The notes: generated from the letters alone by a model not told the origin. Positions 1 to 10,486 are shown, counted from the first letter of the stretch. The stretch: 64,000 bases of DNA from Clostridiales bacterium (GCA_015055655.1 SVHW01000004.1:43420-107419), one strand, 5' to 3'. Translations and numbers: made by a program.

Positions 1-38
1 CCAATAAATCCTGCCCCACCCGTAACAATTATCGTCAT
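1..38 (-). CDS. rfbB: dTDP-glucose 4,6-dehydratase, N-terminal fragment (runs off the left edge)
   Basis: Minus strand reads GGAGG..ATG ACG ATA ATT GTT ACG GGT GGG GCA GGA TTT ATT GG = MTIIVTGGAGFIG, a Rossmann start, immediately downstream of rfbA and rfbC. Confidence 0.7.
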   Translation of the reverse strand, partial: MTIIVTGGAGFI

Positions 39-48
39 GTTATCCTCC

Positions 49-609
49 TTAAAAAGCCATTTTTATTTCTTGCAGTTTCGGGAGTTTCTTATCTTTTTCA
101 CTTAAAATAATCTCCCCATCGCCCAATTGCGCCATCCAATCAATATTTAAAGACGGGTCGTCGTACGCTATCCCCCCCTCGTCTTCGGGATGATATCTAT
201 CGTCACATTTATAAGCGAATTCCGCATAATCGCTCACTACTAAAAAGCCATGCGCAAACCCGCGCGGAATCATAAATTGACGTTTGTTTTCTTCCGAAAG
301 GAGTACGCCTTGCCATTGTCCGTACGTTTTACTGTTTTTTCGTAAATCCACCGCCACGTCGTACACTTCGCCTTTCAACACTCTTACAAGCTTTGCTTGC
401 GGATATGTCTTTTGAAAATGTAAACCACGCAATACACCTCTTCTAGAACTTGATTGGTTGTCTTGTAAAAATTCGTATTGTAAACCCGCAGCGAGAAACT
501 CGTCTTTATTGTACGTTTCCATAAAATAGCCGCGATTATCGCCAAATACAGTGGGTTCTATTATGTATACATCTTTTATTTTCGTTTCTATAAATTTAAA
601 TTTACTCAT
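49..609 (-). CDS. rfbC: dTDP-4-dehydrorhamnose 3,5-epimerase
   Basis: FGDNRGYFMETYN, NQSSSRRGVLRGLHFQ and IPRGFAHGFLV motifs; start trimmed to MSKFKF. Confidence 0.95.
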   Translation of the reverse strand: MSKFKFIETKIKDVYIIEPTVFGDNRGYFMETYNKDEFLAAGLQYEFLQDNQSSSRRGVLRGLHFQKTYPQAKLVRVLKGEVYDVAVDLRKNSKTYGQWQGVLLSEENKRQFMIPRGFAHGFLVVSDYAEFAYKCDDRYHPEDEGGIAYDDPSLNIDWMAQLGDGEIILSEKDKKLPKLQEIKMAF

Positions 610-616
610 AATAACC

Positions 617-1504
617 TCAATACTGTATCTTACCCGTCGCAACGTTTTTCAAATGTTCGCCATACGGGGACTTACCATATTTTTGCGCCGCTTGCAACAG
701 CTCTTCTTTCGTTATCCAGCCATATTTATATGCAATTTCTTCCGGCGCGGAAATTTCAATTCCCTGTCTTGACTGCACCATCTTTACAAAATTGGTCGCT
801 TCCGCCAAGCTATCCATCGTTCCTGTGTCTAACCAAGCAAAACCTCTTCCTAAAAGCTGTACGTCTAATGCACTTTCTTGCAAATACATTTCGTTTAACG
901 TAGTGATTTCCAATTCCCCACGGGCAGACGGTTTCACGGCATTTGCCTTCTCGCTAACCTTTTTAGGATAAAAATATAAACCTGTTACCGCGTAATTACT
1001 CTTGGGCGTTTTGGGCTTTTCTTCAATGGAAATCACCTTTCCATTATCGTCGAATTCTACCACGCCAAAACGTTCGGGGTCGGTTACGTAATAGCCAAAT
1101 ACGGTTGCCCGATTATTTTCTTCCGCGTTTTGTACAGCTGTTTTTAACGTTTTTGAAAAACCGTTTCCATAAAAAATATTATCCCCAAGCACCATAGCGC
1201 ACGCGTCATCACCGATAAATTCTTCACCCAAAATAAACGCTTGCGCTAAACCGTCGGGCGAAGGCTGTACTTTATAGGAGAAATGTACACCATACGCCGA
1301 GCCATCACCGAGCAATCTTTCAAAATTAGGCAAATCCGTAGGCGTAGAAATAATTAAAATATCCTTTATCCCAGCAAGCATCAACGTCGATAATGGATAA
1401 TATATCATAGGCTTATTGTATATAGGCAATAACTGTTTTGAAGTAACCATCGTCAACGGATACAATCTTGTGCCTGCGCCACCAGCAAGTATAATTCCTT
1501 TCAT
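617..1504 (-). CDS. rfbA: glucose-1-phosphate thymidylyltransferase
   Basis: [36 protein letters not shown], full-length 295 aa. Confidence 0.97.
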   Translation of the reverse strand: MKGIILAGGAGTRLYPLTMVTSKQLLPIYNKPMIYYPLSTLMLAGIKDILIISTPTDLPNFERLLGDGSAYGVHFSYKVQPSPDGLAQAFILGEEFIGDDACAMVLGDNIFYGNGFSKTLKTAVQNAEENNRATVFGYYVTDPERFGVVEFDDNGKVISIEEKPKTPKSNYAVTGLYFYPKKVSEKANAVKPSARGELEITTLNEMYLQESALDVQLLGRGFAWLDTGTMDSLAEATNFVKMVQSRQGIEISAPEEIAYKYGWITKEELLQAAQKYGKSPYGEHLKNVATGKIQY

Positions 1505-1555
1505 TTTTCTTTCTTCCTGTAATTTTATTTTATTTATAGCCGCTATAATTTTATA

Positions 1556-2512
1556 TTAATAATACCCAACGTCATAAACGAAACGCTGTTTATATTTTCC
1601 ACCATTTAGCGCGTTTGCCACGGACGACCCATTAGTTCTTCCACCAACGAAGCACGCACATTTCGATAATAATATTATTTTTAATAAATAAGTCATATTG
1701 ATTTCATCAATGCTACCTTTTCTTTCGGCCGCTTCCAATATCATCTCGCCGGATTTATAATCAGTTACAAACTCGTTTTCATCTAAAATAAATATCTTTT
1801 CCCCGTAACGTTCTTTTGCTTTTTGATACATATTGATATCTTCCGTCACCAAGAAAATCCTCTCCAATCCTTCTCGTTCCAAAAACTCTTCTATTTTATC
1901 TACTAAATCTTCAAACGTGGGTTGAATCGGATGGCCACCCGGTTTTAAAGCAAAATAATCCGTTCCTCTCATATATAATCCAAGACATTTTTCAGGAAGA
2001 ATCTTTTGGCTTACTTCTTCTAGTTTCTCTAAAACTACGTCCGAAAATGCCACGTATTTTTCAAACAACGCATACTTTTGCTCATTGAACTCCGTGTTAA
2101 TCCAATTGCACCAACCGGGATACACAGGTTTTTCCCCATTACCGGACAGCAATACGTTCTTGCTTTGATAAACTTCTTCGCGCGTCAAATCCGTCTTTAA
2201 GGTAAAATAACGGGCAAATCTCGAAGGCACCCCTTCTTGTTCTAAATCCACAAAAGGTATCATACCGTTTCTATCCGCATAATCAATACGTCCCATAACG
2301 TATACGAAAATGGAAAGCAATCCTTCACCGATTGAATAAGGTTTTCGGATTAAATAAATCGTCTTATCTGGATTTAAATCGCCAAAACATTCAAAGTGTT
2401 CAAACCTCTCAGGATTCTTTCTTCTAGCACGCTTGTTAATTATCTTATTCCAACGTTTTTCGCCAAAAAATGCGTAACCCGCCTTCTTTAATTTTTCAAC
2501 AAATTTTCCCAT
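1556..2512 (-). CDS. Fucosyltransferase-like / O-FucT-fold glycosyltransferase (putative)
   Basis: LGLYMRGTDY motif like the H/xRGTD motif of GT11/GT23/NodZ-type enzymes; polysaccharide operon context. Confidence 0.5.
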   Translation of the reverse strand: MGKFVEKLKKAGYAFFGEKRWNKIINKRARRKNPERFEHFECFGDLNPDKTIYLIRKPYSIGEGLLSIFVYVMGRIDYADRNGMIPFVDLEQEGVPSRFARYFTLKTDLTREEVYQSKNVLLSGNGEKPVYPGWCNWINTEFNEQKYALFEKYVAFSDVVLEKLEEVSQKILPEKCLGLYMRGTDYFALKPGGHPIQPTFEDLVDKIEEFLEREGLERIFLVTEDINMYQKAKERYGEKIFILDENEFVTDYKSGEMILEAAERKGSIDEINMTYLLKIILLSKCACFVGGRTNGSSVANALNGGKYKQRFVYDVGYY

Positions 2513-2541
2513 TTATCTTCTTTCTCCTTCTCGTTTTCTCT

Positions 2542-3732
2542 TTAATATTTTCTCCAAACCATCTTATCAACGACGCCCGTATAGCTTTGAATAAGTTTCA
2601 CCACTTTCGTCGACACGTTCTCCTCTACGTAATCTGGCACGGGGATACCGTGATTACCGTCCACCGTCAATTGCACGGCAGTATCCACCGCTTGCAAAAG
2701 ATGCTTTTCGTCAATACCTGCCAGCACGAAACACGCCTTATCCAGCGCTTCGGGACGCTCCGTCGAGGTACGGATACAAACGGCAGGGAAGGGTTTGCCA
2801 ATCGACGTAAAGAAACTGCTCTCTTCCGGCAAAGTACCGCTATCAGACACCACCGCAAACGCGTTCATTTGCAATTTGTTATAATCGTGAAATCCCAAAG
2901 GCTGTTGACACATAACTCTCTTATCCAAAACGAAACCGCTTGCTTCCAAACGCTTTTTGCTTCTGGGATGGCAGGAATACAGTATGGGCATATCGTATTT
3001 TTCCGCCATTTTATTGATAGCCGTGAAAAGGGAAAGGAAATTCTTTTCCGTATCGATATTCTCTTCTCTGTGCGCAGATAAAAGAATATATTTTTTCGCC
3101 TGCAACCCAAGCCTATCCAAAACGTCACTCTTCTCAATATCGGTAAGATTGTTATGCAACACTTCCGCCATAGGCGAACCCGTCACGTACGTGCGTTCTT
3201 TGGGAAGTCCGCAATCCGCAAGATATCGACGTGCGTGTTCGGAATACGCCAAGTTCACGTCGGAAATAATATCTACGATACGGCGGTTCGTTTCTTCAGG
3301 CAAACACTCGTCCTTGCAACGATTGCCTGCTTCCATATGGAAAATAGGAATATGCAACCGCTTTGCAGCAATCGCGGAAAGGCAGCTGTTCGTATCCCCC
3401 AAAATAAGAAGCGCGTCCGGCTTGCACGCCACCATCAGTTTATACGAGCAGTTGATAATATTCCCCACCGTCGCGCCCAAATCGTCGCCCACCGCGTCCA
3501 TATACACTTCGGGGTCGGCAAGTTTCAAATCCTTAAAGAATACGCCGTTGAGGTTATAATCGTAATTTTGTCCCGTATGCGCCAAAATACAATCAAAATA
3601 TTGACGCGCCTTGTTGATAACCGCCGCCAAGCGAATGATTTCCGGGCGAGTACCCACGACAATCAATAACTTTAATTTCCCGTTGTCTTGGAATTTTACG
3701 TCCGAATAATCCAATCTAATTTTCGTTTCCAT
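2542..3732 (-). CDS. capG: Non-hydrolysing UDP-N-acetylglucosamine 2-epimerase family (UDP-L-FucNAc synthase, CapG/FnlC/WbjD type)
   Basis: VVGTRPEIIRLAAV, HTGQNYDYNLN, LGDTNS, HMEAGNRC, SAHREENID motifs; near capE and capF; start trimmed to METKIRLDY. Confidence 0.88.
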   Translation of the reverse strand: METKIRLDYSDVKFQDNGKLKLLIVVGTRPEIIRLAAVINKARQYFDCILAHTGQNYDYNLNGVFFKDLKLADPEVYMDAVGDDLGATVGNIINCSYKLMVACKPDALLILGDTNSCLSAIAAKRLHIPIFHMEAGNRCKDECLPEETNRRIVDIISDVNLAYSEHARRYLADCGLPKERTYVTGSPMAEVLHNNLTDIEKSDVLDRLGLQAKKYILLSAHREENIDTEKNFLSLFTAINKMAEKYDMPILYSCHPRSKKRLEASGFVLDKRVMCQQPLGFHDYNKLQMNAFAVVSDSGTLPEESSFFTSIGKPFPAVCIRTSTERPEALDKACFVLAGIDEKHLLQAVDTAVQLTVDGNHGIPVPDYVEENVSTKVVKLIQSYTGVVDKMVWRKY

Positions 3733-4972
3733 TTTTTTGTTTCTCCTCGCCTTGCGGCTCAAATATTTTCAGTTGTTCATAAATTTGTTTGCGCTTTTTC
3801 GCTTCGGGCAACGTCTTTGATAAAGGCGCTCGTTTCCCTATGCACATTAAAAATAGATTTTTAATCACTTTCCAAACGAAGATAAACGGATAAATTATCC
3901 ACACCTTTTTCACGATAGGATACCGCCAAACGATAGATACGTGTAACGAGTGCATCAGCGTAGCAAAAGGTCCTCTTCGTTTTCCGTCTTTATTTTCTAT
4001 CAGTTGCGCGCTTTTCGAATACGCTTTGTCTTTCTTTCCAAAATTCCCGGCGGTAAACATATCGATAAGCAACCGTTCGCAAAGCTTCAACGGCGCTTCC
4101 TGCGCCCAATCGGGGCAACCGATGCCTAAATACACGGCGCACATCTTCGTCAACGCACACGCATAACGGTATACGCCGATTTCCTTGAATAAGGGAAGCA
4201 GAGCTTCCTGCCAATACCCTTCCTTTTGCGTTTTTTGCACGTACGCCGCCCAATCGCATAAATGCCGAAGCCCTACGCCGTATCCCGTTTGATGACTTAA
4301 CGCGTGCAACAAAATAATTACGCCGTGATATAAATCGTTGGGTGTCTTTGCCGTAAAAAGCTCGTTTTCACGCACGACGCACGTTTCAAAAATCGGTTCA
4401 CAAAAAGCGCGCGTTCGTTGCCCCAACGTCCCGTCGGGCATACCTGGTAAATCGAAATGCATTTCGACAGTCACGTTATCCTTTTTAAAATTAACGTGAT
4501 AAACGTGCGATTCCCTTTGATTGACGTATCCGTTTTCTTCCAACAGCTTTTCTATTTCTGCGCATTTGTCTTTTTCTATATAGAAATCAATATCGCCTAA
4601 AATCCGTAAATTGGGGTTGGGATAATATTCCGCCGCCGACGTTCCTTTTAAAATCACGTAGGCATATTTATATTCTTTTAATAGAGCGCATAACTCAGCT
4701 TGCACTTGCGATAAACGCAACGCTGTTTGCATTTGCGCAATCGCCGTATTTTTCCACTTGGCGTATATGGCTTGCGGGACATAGTTTTTATAAACGGCAA
4801 CGCTATCAAAGCATAACAGCGACACCGTTTGGTCCACGCTTTCTTGGTATACAGCCTCCCAATCGAGGCTCTTTAACTCCTCTTCTTCATAAACGGGCGT
4901 GGCTGAATAAGCGGACAATCCCCGTTCCGCCAAATGCAATACCATTTGTTGTTCTTTCGTCCACGCCGCCAT
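3716..4972 (-). CDS. Nucleotidyltransferase family protein (PF14907-like)
   Basis: VILKGTSAAEYYPNPNLRILGDIDFYIEK motif typical of uncharacterised nucleotidyltransferases in polysaccharide clusters. Confidence 0.75.
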   Translation of the reverse strand: MAAWTKEQQMVLHLAERGLSAYSATPVYEEEELKSLDWEAVYQESVDQTVSLLCFDSVAVYKNYVPQAIYAKWKNTAIAQMQTALRLSQVQAELCALLKEYKYAYVILKGTSAAEYYPNPNLRILGDIDFYIEKDKCAEIEKLLEENGYVNQRESHVYHVNFKKDNVTVEMHFDLPGMPDGTLGQRTRAFCEPIFETCVVRENELFTAKTPNDLYHGVIILLHALSHQTGYGVGLRHLCDWAAYVQKTQKEGYWQEALLPLFKEIGVYRYACALTKMCAVYLGIGCPDWAQEAPLKLCERLLIDMFTAGNFGKKDKAYSKSAQLIENKDGKRRGPFATLMHSLHVSIVWRYPIVKKVWIIYPFIFVWKVIKNLFLMCIGKRAPLSKTLPEAKKRKQIYEQLKIFEPQGEEKQKNGNEN

Positions 4973-4977
4973 ATTTT

Positions 4978-6180
4978 TTATTCCACCACTTCAAAAAACG
5001 TATCAGGACGTTCGTTATCAAATTGCTCGTTCGCCCACATCACCGTCACCAAATTTTCCGTATTGGAAAGATTGATAATATTGTGGGTGTACCCGGGCAA
5101 CATATGCACCGCTTGAATTCTTTCTCCGCTCACCTCAAAATTGAACACCTCGTCCGTGCCAATTTTTCTTTGTTGAATTAAGCCTTTCCCGGATACGACG
5201 ATGAAAAACTCCCATTTCGTATGGTGCCAATGCTGCCCTTTCGTAATCCCGGGCTTGGAGATGTTAATAGACACTTGTCCACACTTTTCCGTCTTTAAAA
5301 GCTCGGTAAAGCTGCCCCTACTATCTTCGTTCGTATGTAAATCAAACGCCACTTTTTCTTTGGGCAAATAGCTTAAATACGTCGAATAAAGTTTCTTTGC
5401 GAAACTCCCGTTAGGAATTTCGGGAATCACCAACGTTTCGCTTTGCGCGCGGAAGGTATGCAATAAATCCACGATTTCGCCAAGCGTAACTTTATGCGTC
5501 GTAGGCACGTAATAATACCTGCCCGTCTGGCTTTCCACGGGCGTTAATCCCTCGTAATCGCAACGATGCCCTTTCCCCTCTAATAAATCGAGCATTTCTT
5601 GCACCAAATCGTCGATATATAACAATTCAAGCTCTACCGCCCTGTCGCTTACCGTGATAGGCAAATCGTTAGCGATGTTATTGCAAAAGGTAGCCACGGC
5701 GCTGTTGTAATTGGGGCGACACCATTTCCCAAAGAGATTAGGGAAACGGTAAACGCATACCTGCCCACCGCTTTCTTGGGCGTACGCAAAGAAAAGTTCT
5801 TCCCCCGCCTTTTTGCTCTTGCCGTATTCCCCTTCGGCATAACGCCCAATAAGCGTCGCTTGGATAGAGGAAGAAAGCATTACACTTGCTTTATTTCCGT
5901 ATTTTTTAAGCGTATTCAAAAGCGTAGAAGCAAAGCCGAAATTGCCTTGCATAAACTCTTCTTGGGTTTTTGGACGGTTTACGCCCGCAAGGTTGAACAC
6001 GAAATCCGCGTCTTGACAATACGCGTCCAAATCAGCAGGATTGCTGTCGATATCGTATTCGTAAACGGCGTCAATCTTCAACGTCGGACGCGTCCTATCC
6101 TTCCCGTCTTTTAAGTTGTATAAAGCCGCGCAAAGATTTTTCCCTACGAATCCTTTTGCGCCCGTTACAAGAATTTTCAT
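4978..6180 (-). CDS. capF: Bifunctional UDP-2-acetamido-2,6-dideoxy-hexos-4-ulose epimerase/reductase, SDR plus C-terminal cupin (CapF/FnlB/WbjC)
   Basis: MKILVTGAKGFVGKNL N-terminus; C-terminal cupin GQHWHHTKWEFFIVVSGKGLIQQR. Confidence 0.93.
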   Translation of the reverse strand: MKILVTGAKGFVGKNLCAALYNLKDGKDRTRPTLKIDAVYEYDIDSNPADLDAYCQDADFVFNLAGVNRPKTQEEFMQGNFGFASTLLNTLKKYGNKASVMLSSSIQATLIGRYAEGEYGKSKKAGEELFFAYAQESGGQVCVYRFPNLFGKWCRPNYNSAVATFCNNIANDLPITVSDRAVELELLYIDDLVQEMLDLLEGKGHRCDYEGLTPVESQTGRYYYVPTTHKVTLGEIVDLLHTFRAQSETLVIPEIPNGSFAKKLYSTYLSYLPKEKVAFDLHTNEDSRGSFTELLKTEKCGQVSINISKPGITKGQHWHHTKWEFFIVVSGKGLIQQRKIGTDEVFNFEVSGERIQAVHMLPGYTHNIINLSNTENLVTVMWANEQFDNERPDTFFEVVE

Positions 6181-6189
6181 GGCTTGTCC

Positions 6190-7227
6190 TTATTTTTTCA
6201 GTTCTTCTTGAATATATTGCAAAGAGGCAATTTTCGCCTTCGTTTCTTCCACGCTTAAAAGTTGCGTGTTGTTGGAATTGAATTCCGTCAAAGGATTGCG
6301 CTCTTTATCGCCTTGCTTGAAATATTTATCGTAGTTAAGCCCACGTTTATCGCAAGGTACTCGATAGAAATTGCCTAAATCAATAGCGTTTGCGCACTCC
6401 TCGTTGGTAAGCAACGTTTCGTACATTTTTTCGCCGTGACGGATACCAATCACTTTGATATTGTTCTTATCGCCGCCAAAGAGCTCGCACACTGCTTCCG
6501 CTTGCGTTTGTATGGTACAAGCAGGCGCTTTTTGTACGAGGATATCGCCGCTTTCTCCGTTTTCGAAAGCAAAAAGCACGAGGTCTACGGCTTCTTCCAA
6601 GGACATAATGAAACGAGTCATATTAGGGTCGGTCAGCGTAATAGGCTTACCTGCGCGGATTTGGTCAATCCAAAGGGGAATAACGCTGCCGCGGCTGCAC
6701 ATAACGTTGCCGTAACGGGTGCAGCAAATCTTCGTCTTGTCGGGGGAAACGGTACGTGATTTTGCCACGATAACCTTTTCCATCATCGCCTTGCTCGTTC
6801 CCATTGCGTTTACGGGATACGCTGCCTTGTCGGTCGAAAGACAAACGATATTTTTCACCCCTGCTTCGATTGCCGCCGTCAATACGTTTTCCGTACCGAT
6901 AACGTTAGTTTTCACCGCTTCGATGGGGAAGAATTCGCAAGAAGGCACTTGTTTTAACGCTGCTGCGTGGAATATGTAATCTACGCCGTGCATTGCGTTT
7001 TTAACGCTAGCGATATCGCGCACGTCGCCGATATAAAATTTAATTTTTTCTGCCGCTTCGGGCATTTTTGCCTGAAACTCGTGACGCATATCGTCTTGTT
7101 TTTTCTCGTCGCGCGAGAAGATACGAATTTCCCCAATATCCGTTTTCAAAAAACGGTTAAGCACGGCGTTACCAAAGCTCCCCGTGCCGCCCGTAATTAA
7201 TAACGTTTTTCCTGTAAATACTCCCAT
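6190..7227 (-). CDS. capE: UDP-GlcNAc 4,6-dehydratase (inverting) CapE/FnlA/WbjB type
   Basis: LLITGGTGSFGNAVLNRFL, RIFSRDEKKQDDMRHEF, HAAALKQVPSCEFFPIEAVKTNVIGTENV, CTRYGNVMCSRGSVIPL. Confidence 0.95.
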   Translation of the reverse strand: MGVFTGKTLLITGGTGSFGNAVLNRFLKTDIGEIRIFSRDEKKQDDMRHEFQAKMPEAAEKIKFYIGDVRDIASVKNAMHGVDYIFHAAALKQVPSCEFFPIEAVKTNVIGTENVLTAAIEAGVKNIVCLSTDKAAYPVNAMGTSKAMMEKVIVAKSRTVSPDKTKICCTRYGNVMCSRGSVIPLWIDQIRAGKPITLTDPNMTRFIMSLEEAVDLVLFAFENGESGDILVQKAPACTIQTQAEAVCELFGGDKNNIKVIGIRHGEKMYETLLTNEECANAIDLGNFYRVPCDKRGLNYDKYFKQGDKERNPLTEFNSNNTQLLSVEETKAKIASLQYIQEELKK

Positions 7228-7228
7228 T

Positions 7229-8269
7229 TTATTTTTCTCCTTTTAATATATTTTTTATTTCTGTTATCGTATAATTTGCCCCTTTTCCGTCCGTTACGCT
7301 ACGCATTTTCTCACGCAACGTTTGACGTAATAGGGAATTTTTCCTTAATTCATTTATCGAAAGCATAATTTCTTTCACAAAATCGGGTTTTTCTCGAATA
7401 TCCCCTATTGAAATCATTATGCCCTGTTCCGCAAACGCTTTTGCCGCGCGTACCTGGTTATCAGCCAATACGTACGTTACAGTCGGCACGCCGCAGGCGC
7501 ATAACTCGTATAAAGTACTTCCACTTGCCGAAACAGCCAAATCACAAGCACGCATCAGCTCACTCATCTTCGTTACGTTTCGATGTAGAACGACGTTCTC
7601 GCATTGTTTTGCCAGCGCTTCTATTTGCGGCAAATCCTTATTCAATGCGCCTATGACAAAATGGAATTCTATATCTCTTTCATTTTCCGTCGCAACATAC
7701 TGCATAATTTGTAACGCAACGTGCTCGGTGTCCGCGCCACCCGTCGATATCAGCACTTTTTCCACAACCTGTGAAAAAGGTTGTTCGCAAGATTGAAACT
7801 CTTCTCTTAATGGCGCAAAGCGCGGTCCTAAAACATAGCGTACTTGCTCTTCGCTTCCGTTATATACCACCCGATATTCTTTCTCATTAGCATAGATATT
7901 ATAATTGATTAATATATCCACGGGATATGCAAAAGCCAATATATCGTCTATATACGCCACCGTAACGAGTTTTCTTATCTGCTCGAAATAATTTTTCGTA
8001 ACGAAATACCCATCCACAATCAATATCTTAGGCGATAAGTCTTTGATAATTTTTTCCAACTGTGGAATCTCGTCATCCATCGCGTTATACGGAGTTTGTA
8101 ACTGATAGCAATCAAATCCCTTATCTAAAACCAATCTCTTCTCCGTTTCCCGCGCAACGCAAAAAGTACAGTCTATCCCCTGCCTTTTTGCCTCTTGCGC
8201 CAAAGATAGACATCGCATCAAATGTCCCATCCCTATATTTTGGTTTGCATCCGTTCTAAATACTATCAT
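7229..8269 (-). CDS. pseG: UDP-2,4-diacetamido-2,4,6-trideoxy-beta-L-altropyranose hydrolase
   Basis: FRTDANQNIGMGHLMRCLSLA, IVDGYFV, LISTGGAD, SASGSTLYELCACGVPT; between pseH and capE. Confidence 0.9.
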   Translation of the reverse strand: MIVFRTDANQNIGMGHLMRCLSLAQEAKRQGIDCTFCVARETEKRLVLDKGFDCYQLQTPYNAMDDEIPQLEKIIKDLSPKILIVDGYFVTKNYFEQIRKLVTVAYIDDILAFAYPVDILINYNIYANEKEYRVVYNGSEEQVRYVLGPRFAPLREEFQSCEQPFSQVVEKVLISTGGADTEHVALQIMQYVATENERDIEFHFVIGALNKDLPQIEALAKQCENVVLHRNVTKMSELMRACDLAVSASGSTLYELCACGVPTVTYVLADNQVRAAKAFAEQGIMISIGDIREKPDFVKEIMLSINELRKNSLLRQTLREKMRSVTDGKGANYTITEIKNILKGEK

Positions 8270-8739
8270 ATCCGCTTCTTATAGGTGATAAAATGTCCTT
8301 GTTTGTTTTTTCTTTGAAACCCCATTTTCTCTACCAAGCGCACCGACGGCAAATTCCCCTCGTGGATTTCGGCAATCGCCGTATGTACACCCCATTTTCT
8401 CGCGGCTTCTTCCATCAACCACGAAACAGCCTCTTTTGCGTAACCTTTTCCCTGCGCAACGGGTTTTAACAAATAATTCACTTCCGCGCTTTCGCCATCC
8501 ACTTTTTTAATCCCAAACACGCCAATGGGTTCTTCGGTGTTTTGCAAACACGCGATATAATCCACACGCGTATCGTCTTGTAAATACCTTTCGTTATACC
8601 ATTTCAAATGTTCTTCTAAAGTAATTTTATGTGCGAAGACAAAATACTGATATACGTTTGGGTCAGAACGCCAAGCCACGATATTTTCCGCGTCTTTTTC
8701 CGTAATTTCCGTAAAACGCAGTCGTTCGCTGTTATTCAT
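8266..8739 (-). CDS. pseH: GNAT N-acetyltransferase, PseH-like
   Basis: RL RFTEITEKDAENIVAWRSDPNV, GKGYAKEAVSWL acetyl-CoA loop; position in pse cluster. Confidence 0.8.
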   Translation of the reverse strand: MNNSERLRFTEITEKDAENIVAWRSDPNVYQYFVFAHKITLEEHLKWYNERYLQDDTRVDYIACLQNTEEPIGVFGIKKVDGESAEVNYLLKPVAQGKGYAKEAVSWLMEEAARKWGVHTAIAEIHEGNLPSVRLVEKMGFQRKNKQGHFITYKKRI

Positions 8740-9778
8740 ATTTTTCCTCAATCATTTCTTTCGTCAACGGTTCCCCATAGGCAATATCTCTCGTTGCCGT
8801 TTTGCCCAACACTTGCGCGTAATATTTGGGCGCCAAGCCGTTAGAAGGACGAATACTGCGTACGTTTTCAGGAGAGAATTTTTCCCCTTTTTTCATTTCT
8901 TTTACCACGAATAGACTTCTTCTAAATTTTAAATTCCCTTTTTCTCCCAAGTTCGGGCCGTAATGCACGTTCCCTTTTGCCGCAACGGTGTTTTTCACGT
9001 CCTGTACCATCTGCGCAAATTCCTCGATTTCCATACTGAAATCGCTGTCGGGATTTTTAATACTTCTGGAAATGCAAATATGTTTCTCAACAACGCACGC
9101 CCCTAAGGCCACACCGACGATAGCGCCTAAACTTCCCATACTGTGGTCGGACAAACCAATGGGAACGGAAAATTTCTTTTGCATATCGGGAATATTCTTC
9201 AAATGCATATCTTCCCAAACGGTTGGATACTCGCTGCAACATTTCAATAAAACGATTTGCGAATTCCCCACCCGCAAACAAGCGTCGATGGCGTCTTGGA
9301 TTTCCTGTTCACTTCCCATACCGCAGGATATAATCATAGGCTTGCCTTTTGATGCGGTATATTCAATCAGCGGAATATCCACCAATTCAAAGCTTGCAAT
9401 TTTATACGCCTCACAGCCCAAGCTTTCCAAAAAATCCACCGCCGAATTATCAAACGGCGTAGATAAAAAATCGACACCGCATTTTTCGCACTCTTCTTTT
9501 ATCCGCGCTTGCCACTCCCACGGCGTACCGGCGTCCGTATATAAATCGTGTAATTTATAACCGTCCCAAAGCCCTCCGCGAATTTTAAAATACTCTTTAT
9601 CGCAATCGATTGTAATGGTATCGGCTGTGTAGGTTTGTATTTTTACGCAATCAGCGCCTGCTTTTGCCGCTTGACGCACGATTTCCAAAGCGTTCTCCAA
9701 TTTCCCCGCGTGGTTCGCGCTCATTTCAGCAATGATATATACGTCGCCTTTTTGAATTTTTTCAAACATCTTAAACAT
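8732..9778 (-). CDS. pseI: Pseudaminic acid synthase (NeuB family)
   Basis: YIIAEMSANHAG, KIQTYTADTITID, GGLWDGYKLHDLYTDAGTPWEW, KIASFELVDIPLI, C-terminal SAF-like region. Confidence 0.93.
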   Translation of the reverse strand: MFKMFEKIQKGDVYIIAEMSANHAGKLENALEIVRQAAKAGADCVKIQTYTADTITIDCDKEYFKIRGGLWDGYKLHDLYTDAGTPWEWQARIKEECEKCGVDFLSTPFDNSAVDFLESLGCEAYKIASFELVDIPLIEYTASKGKPMIISCGMGSEQEIQDAIDACLRVGNSQIVLLKCCSEYPTVWEDMHLKNIPDMQKKFSVPIGLSDHSMGSLGAIVGVALGACVVEKHICISRSIKNPDSDFSMEIEEFAQMVQDVKNTVAAKGNVHYGPNLGEKGNLKFRRSLFVVKEMKKGEKFSPENVRSIRPSNGLAPKYYAQVLGKTATRDIAYGEPLTKEMIEEKYE

Positions 9779-10478
9779 GTTCGCCCTCTTTCCCTATGAT
9801 AAACGTTTTATATTTCACTTCCGCCAACACCCAATCGGTCATCGTGTCGATATCCTGCACTTCCTCTTCAGGCACGATATACGCAATCGCTTGCGACGAA
9901 ATCACCGAACGGTTTTTCTTAAACGCCTCCACCTTGCAAACATAAAATTGCCCGCAATCGTGATAAACAGGCTCTAAATCCTGGCTTCTCGCCTTTGCGA
10001 ATTCAGGATATTGAAACTGTAAATTCCCTTCGCGTATTACCAACGCTCTTTGCGGCGGAAACCCGTATTTCACCACGGGCGTCAACGATTCCGCTGGCGA
10101 TTGTATCAACGTTTTGGTCGCTTCTTTTAATTTTTCCCCCGTCACGAACGGCGCCGTCGGGTAAATACAACAAAATACGTCGAAAGTTTTCCCCACTTTT
10201 TCATAGCCGTCCAATACTTCTTCAATCACATCCGCCGTAGTGGCATAATCGTTGCTTGTTTTTTCGCTACGCAAAAAGGGAACTCGCGCTCCATACTTTT
10301 TTGCAATTGCCGCAATTTCTTCGCTGTCCGTCGACACCATCACTTCGTCGAAAACACCACTTTGTAACGCCGCCTCTATGCTATACGCAATAATCGGCTT
10401 GCCACAAAATTCTTTGATGTTTTTCTTCGGTATTCTTTTAGAGCCGCCTCGGGCTGTAATAATCGCAATCGTTTTCAT
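9771..10478 (-). CDS. pseF: Pseudaminic acid cytidylyltransferase
   Basis: IAIITARGGSKRIPKKNIKEFCGKPIIAYSI, YPTAPFVTGEKL. Confidence 0.92.
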   Translation of the reverse strand: MKTIAIITARGGSKRIPKKNIKEFCGKPIIAYSIEAALQSGVFDEVMVSTDSEEIAAIAKKYGARVPFLRSEKTSNDYATTADVIEEVLDGYEKVGKTFDVFCCIYPTAPFVTGEKLKEATKTLIQSPAESLTPVVKYGFPPQRALVIREGNLQFQYPEFAKARSQDLEPVYHDCGQFYVCKVEAFKKNRSVISSQAIAYIVPEEEVQDIDTMTDWVLAEVKYKTFIIGKEGEHV

Positions 10479-10486
10479 ATAGGCAC

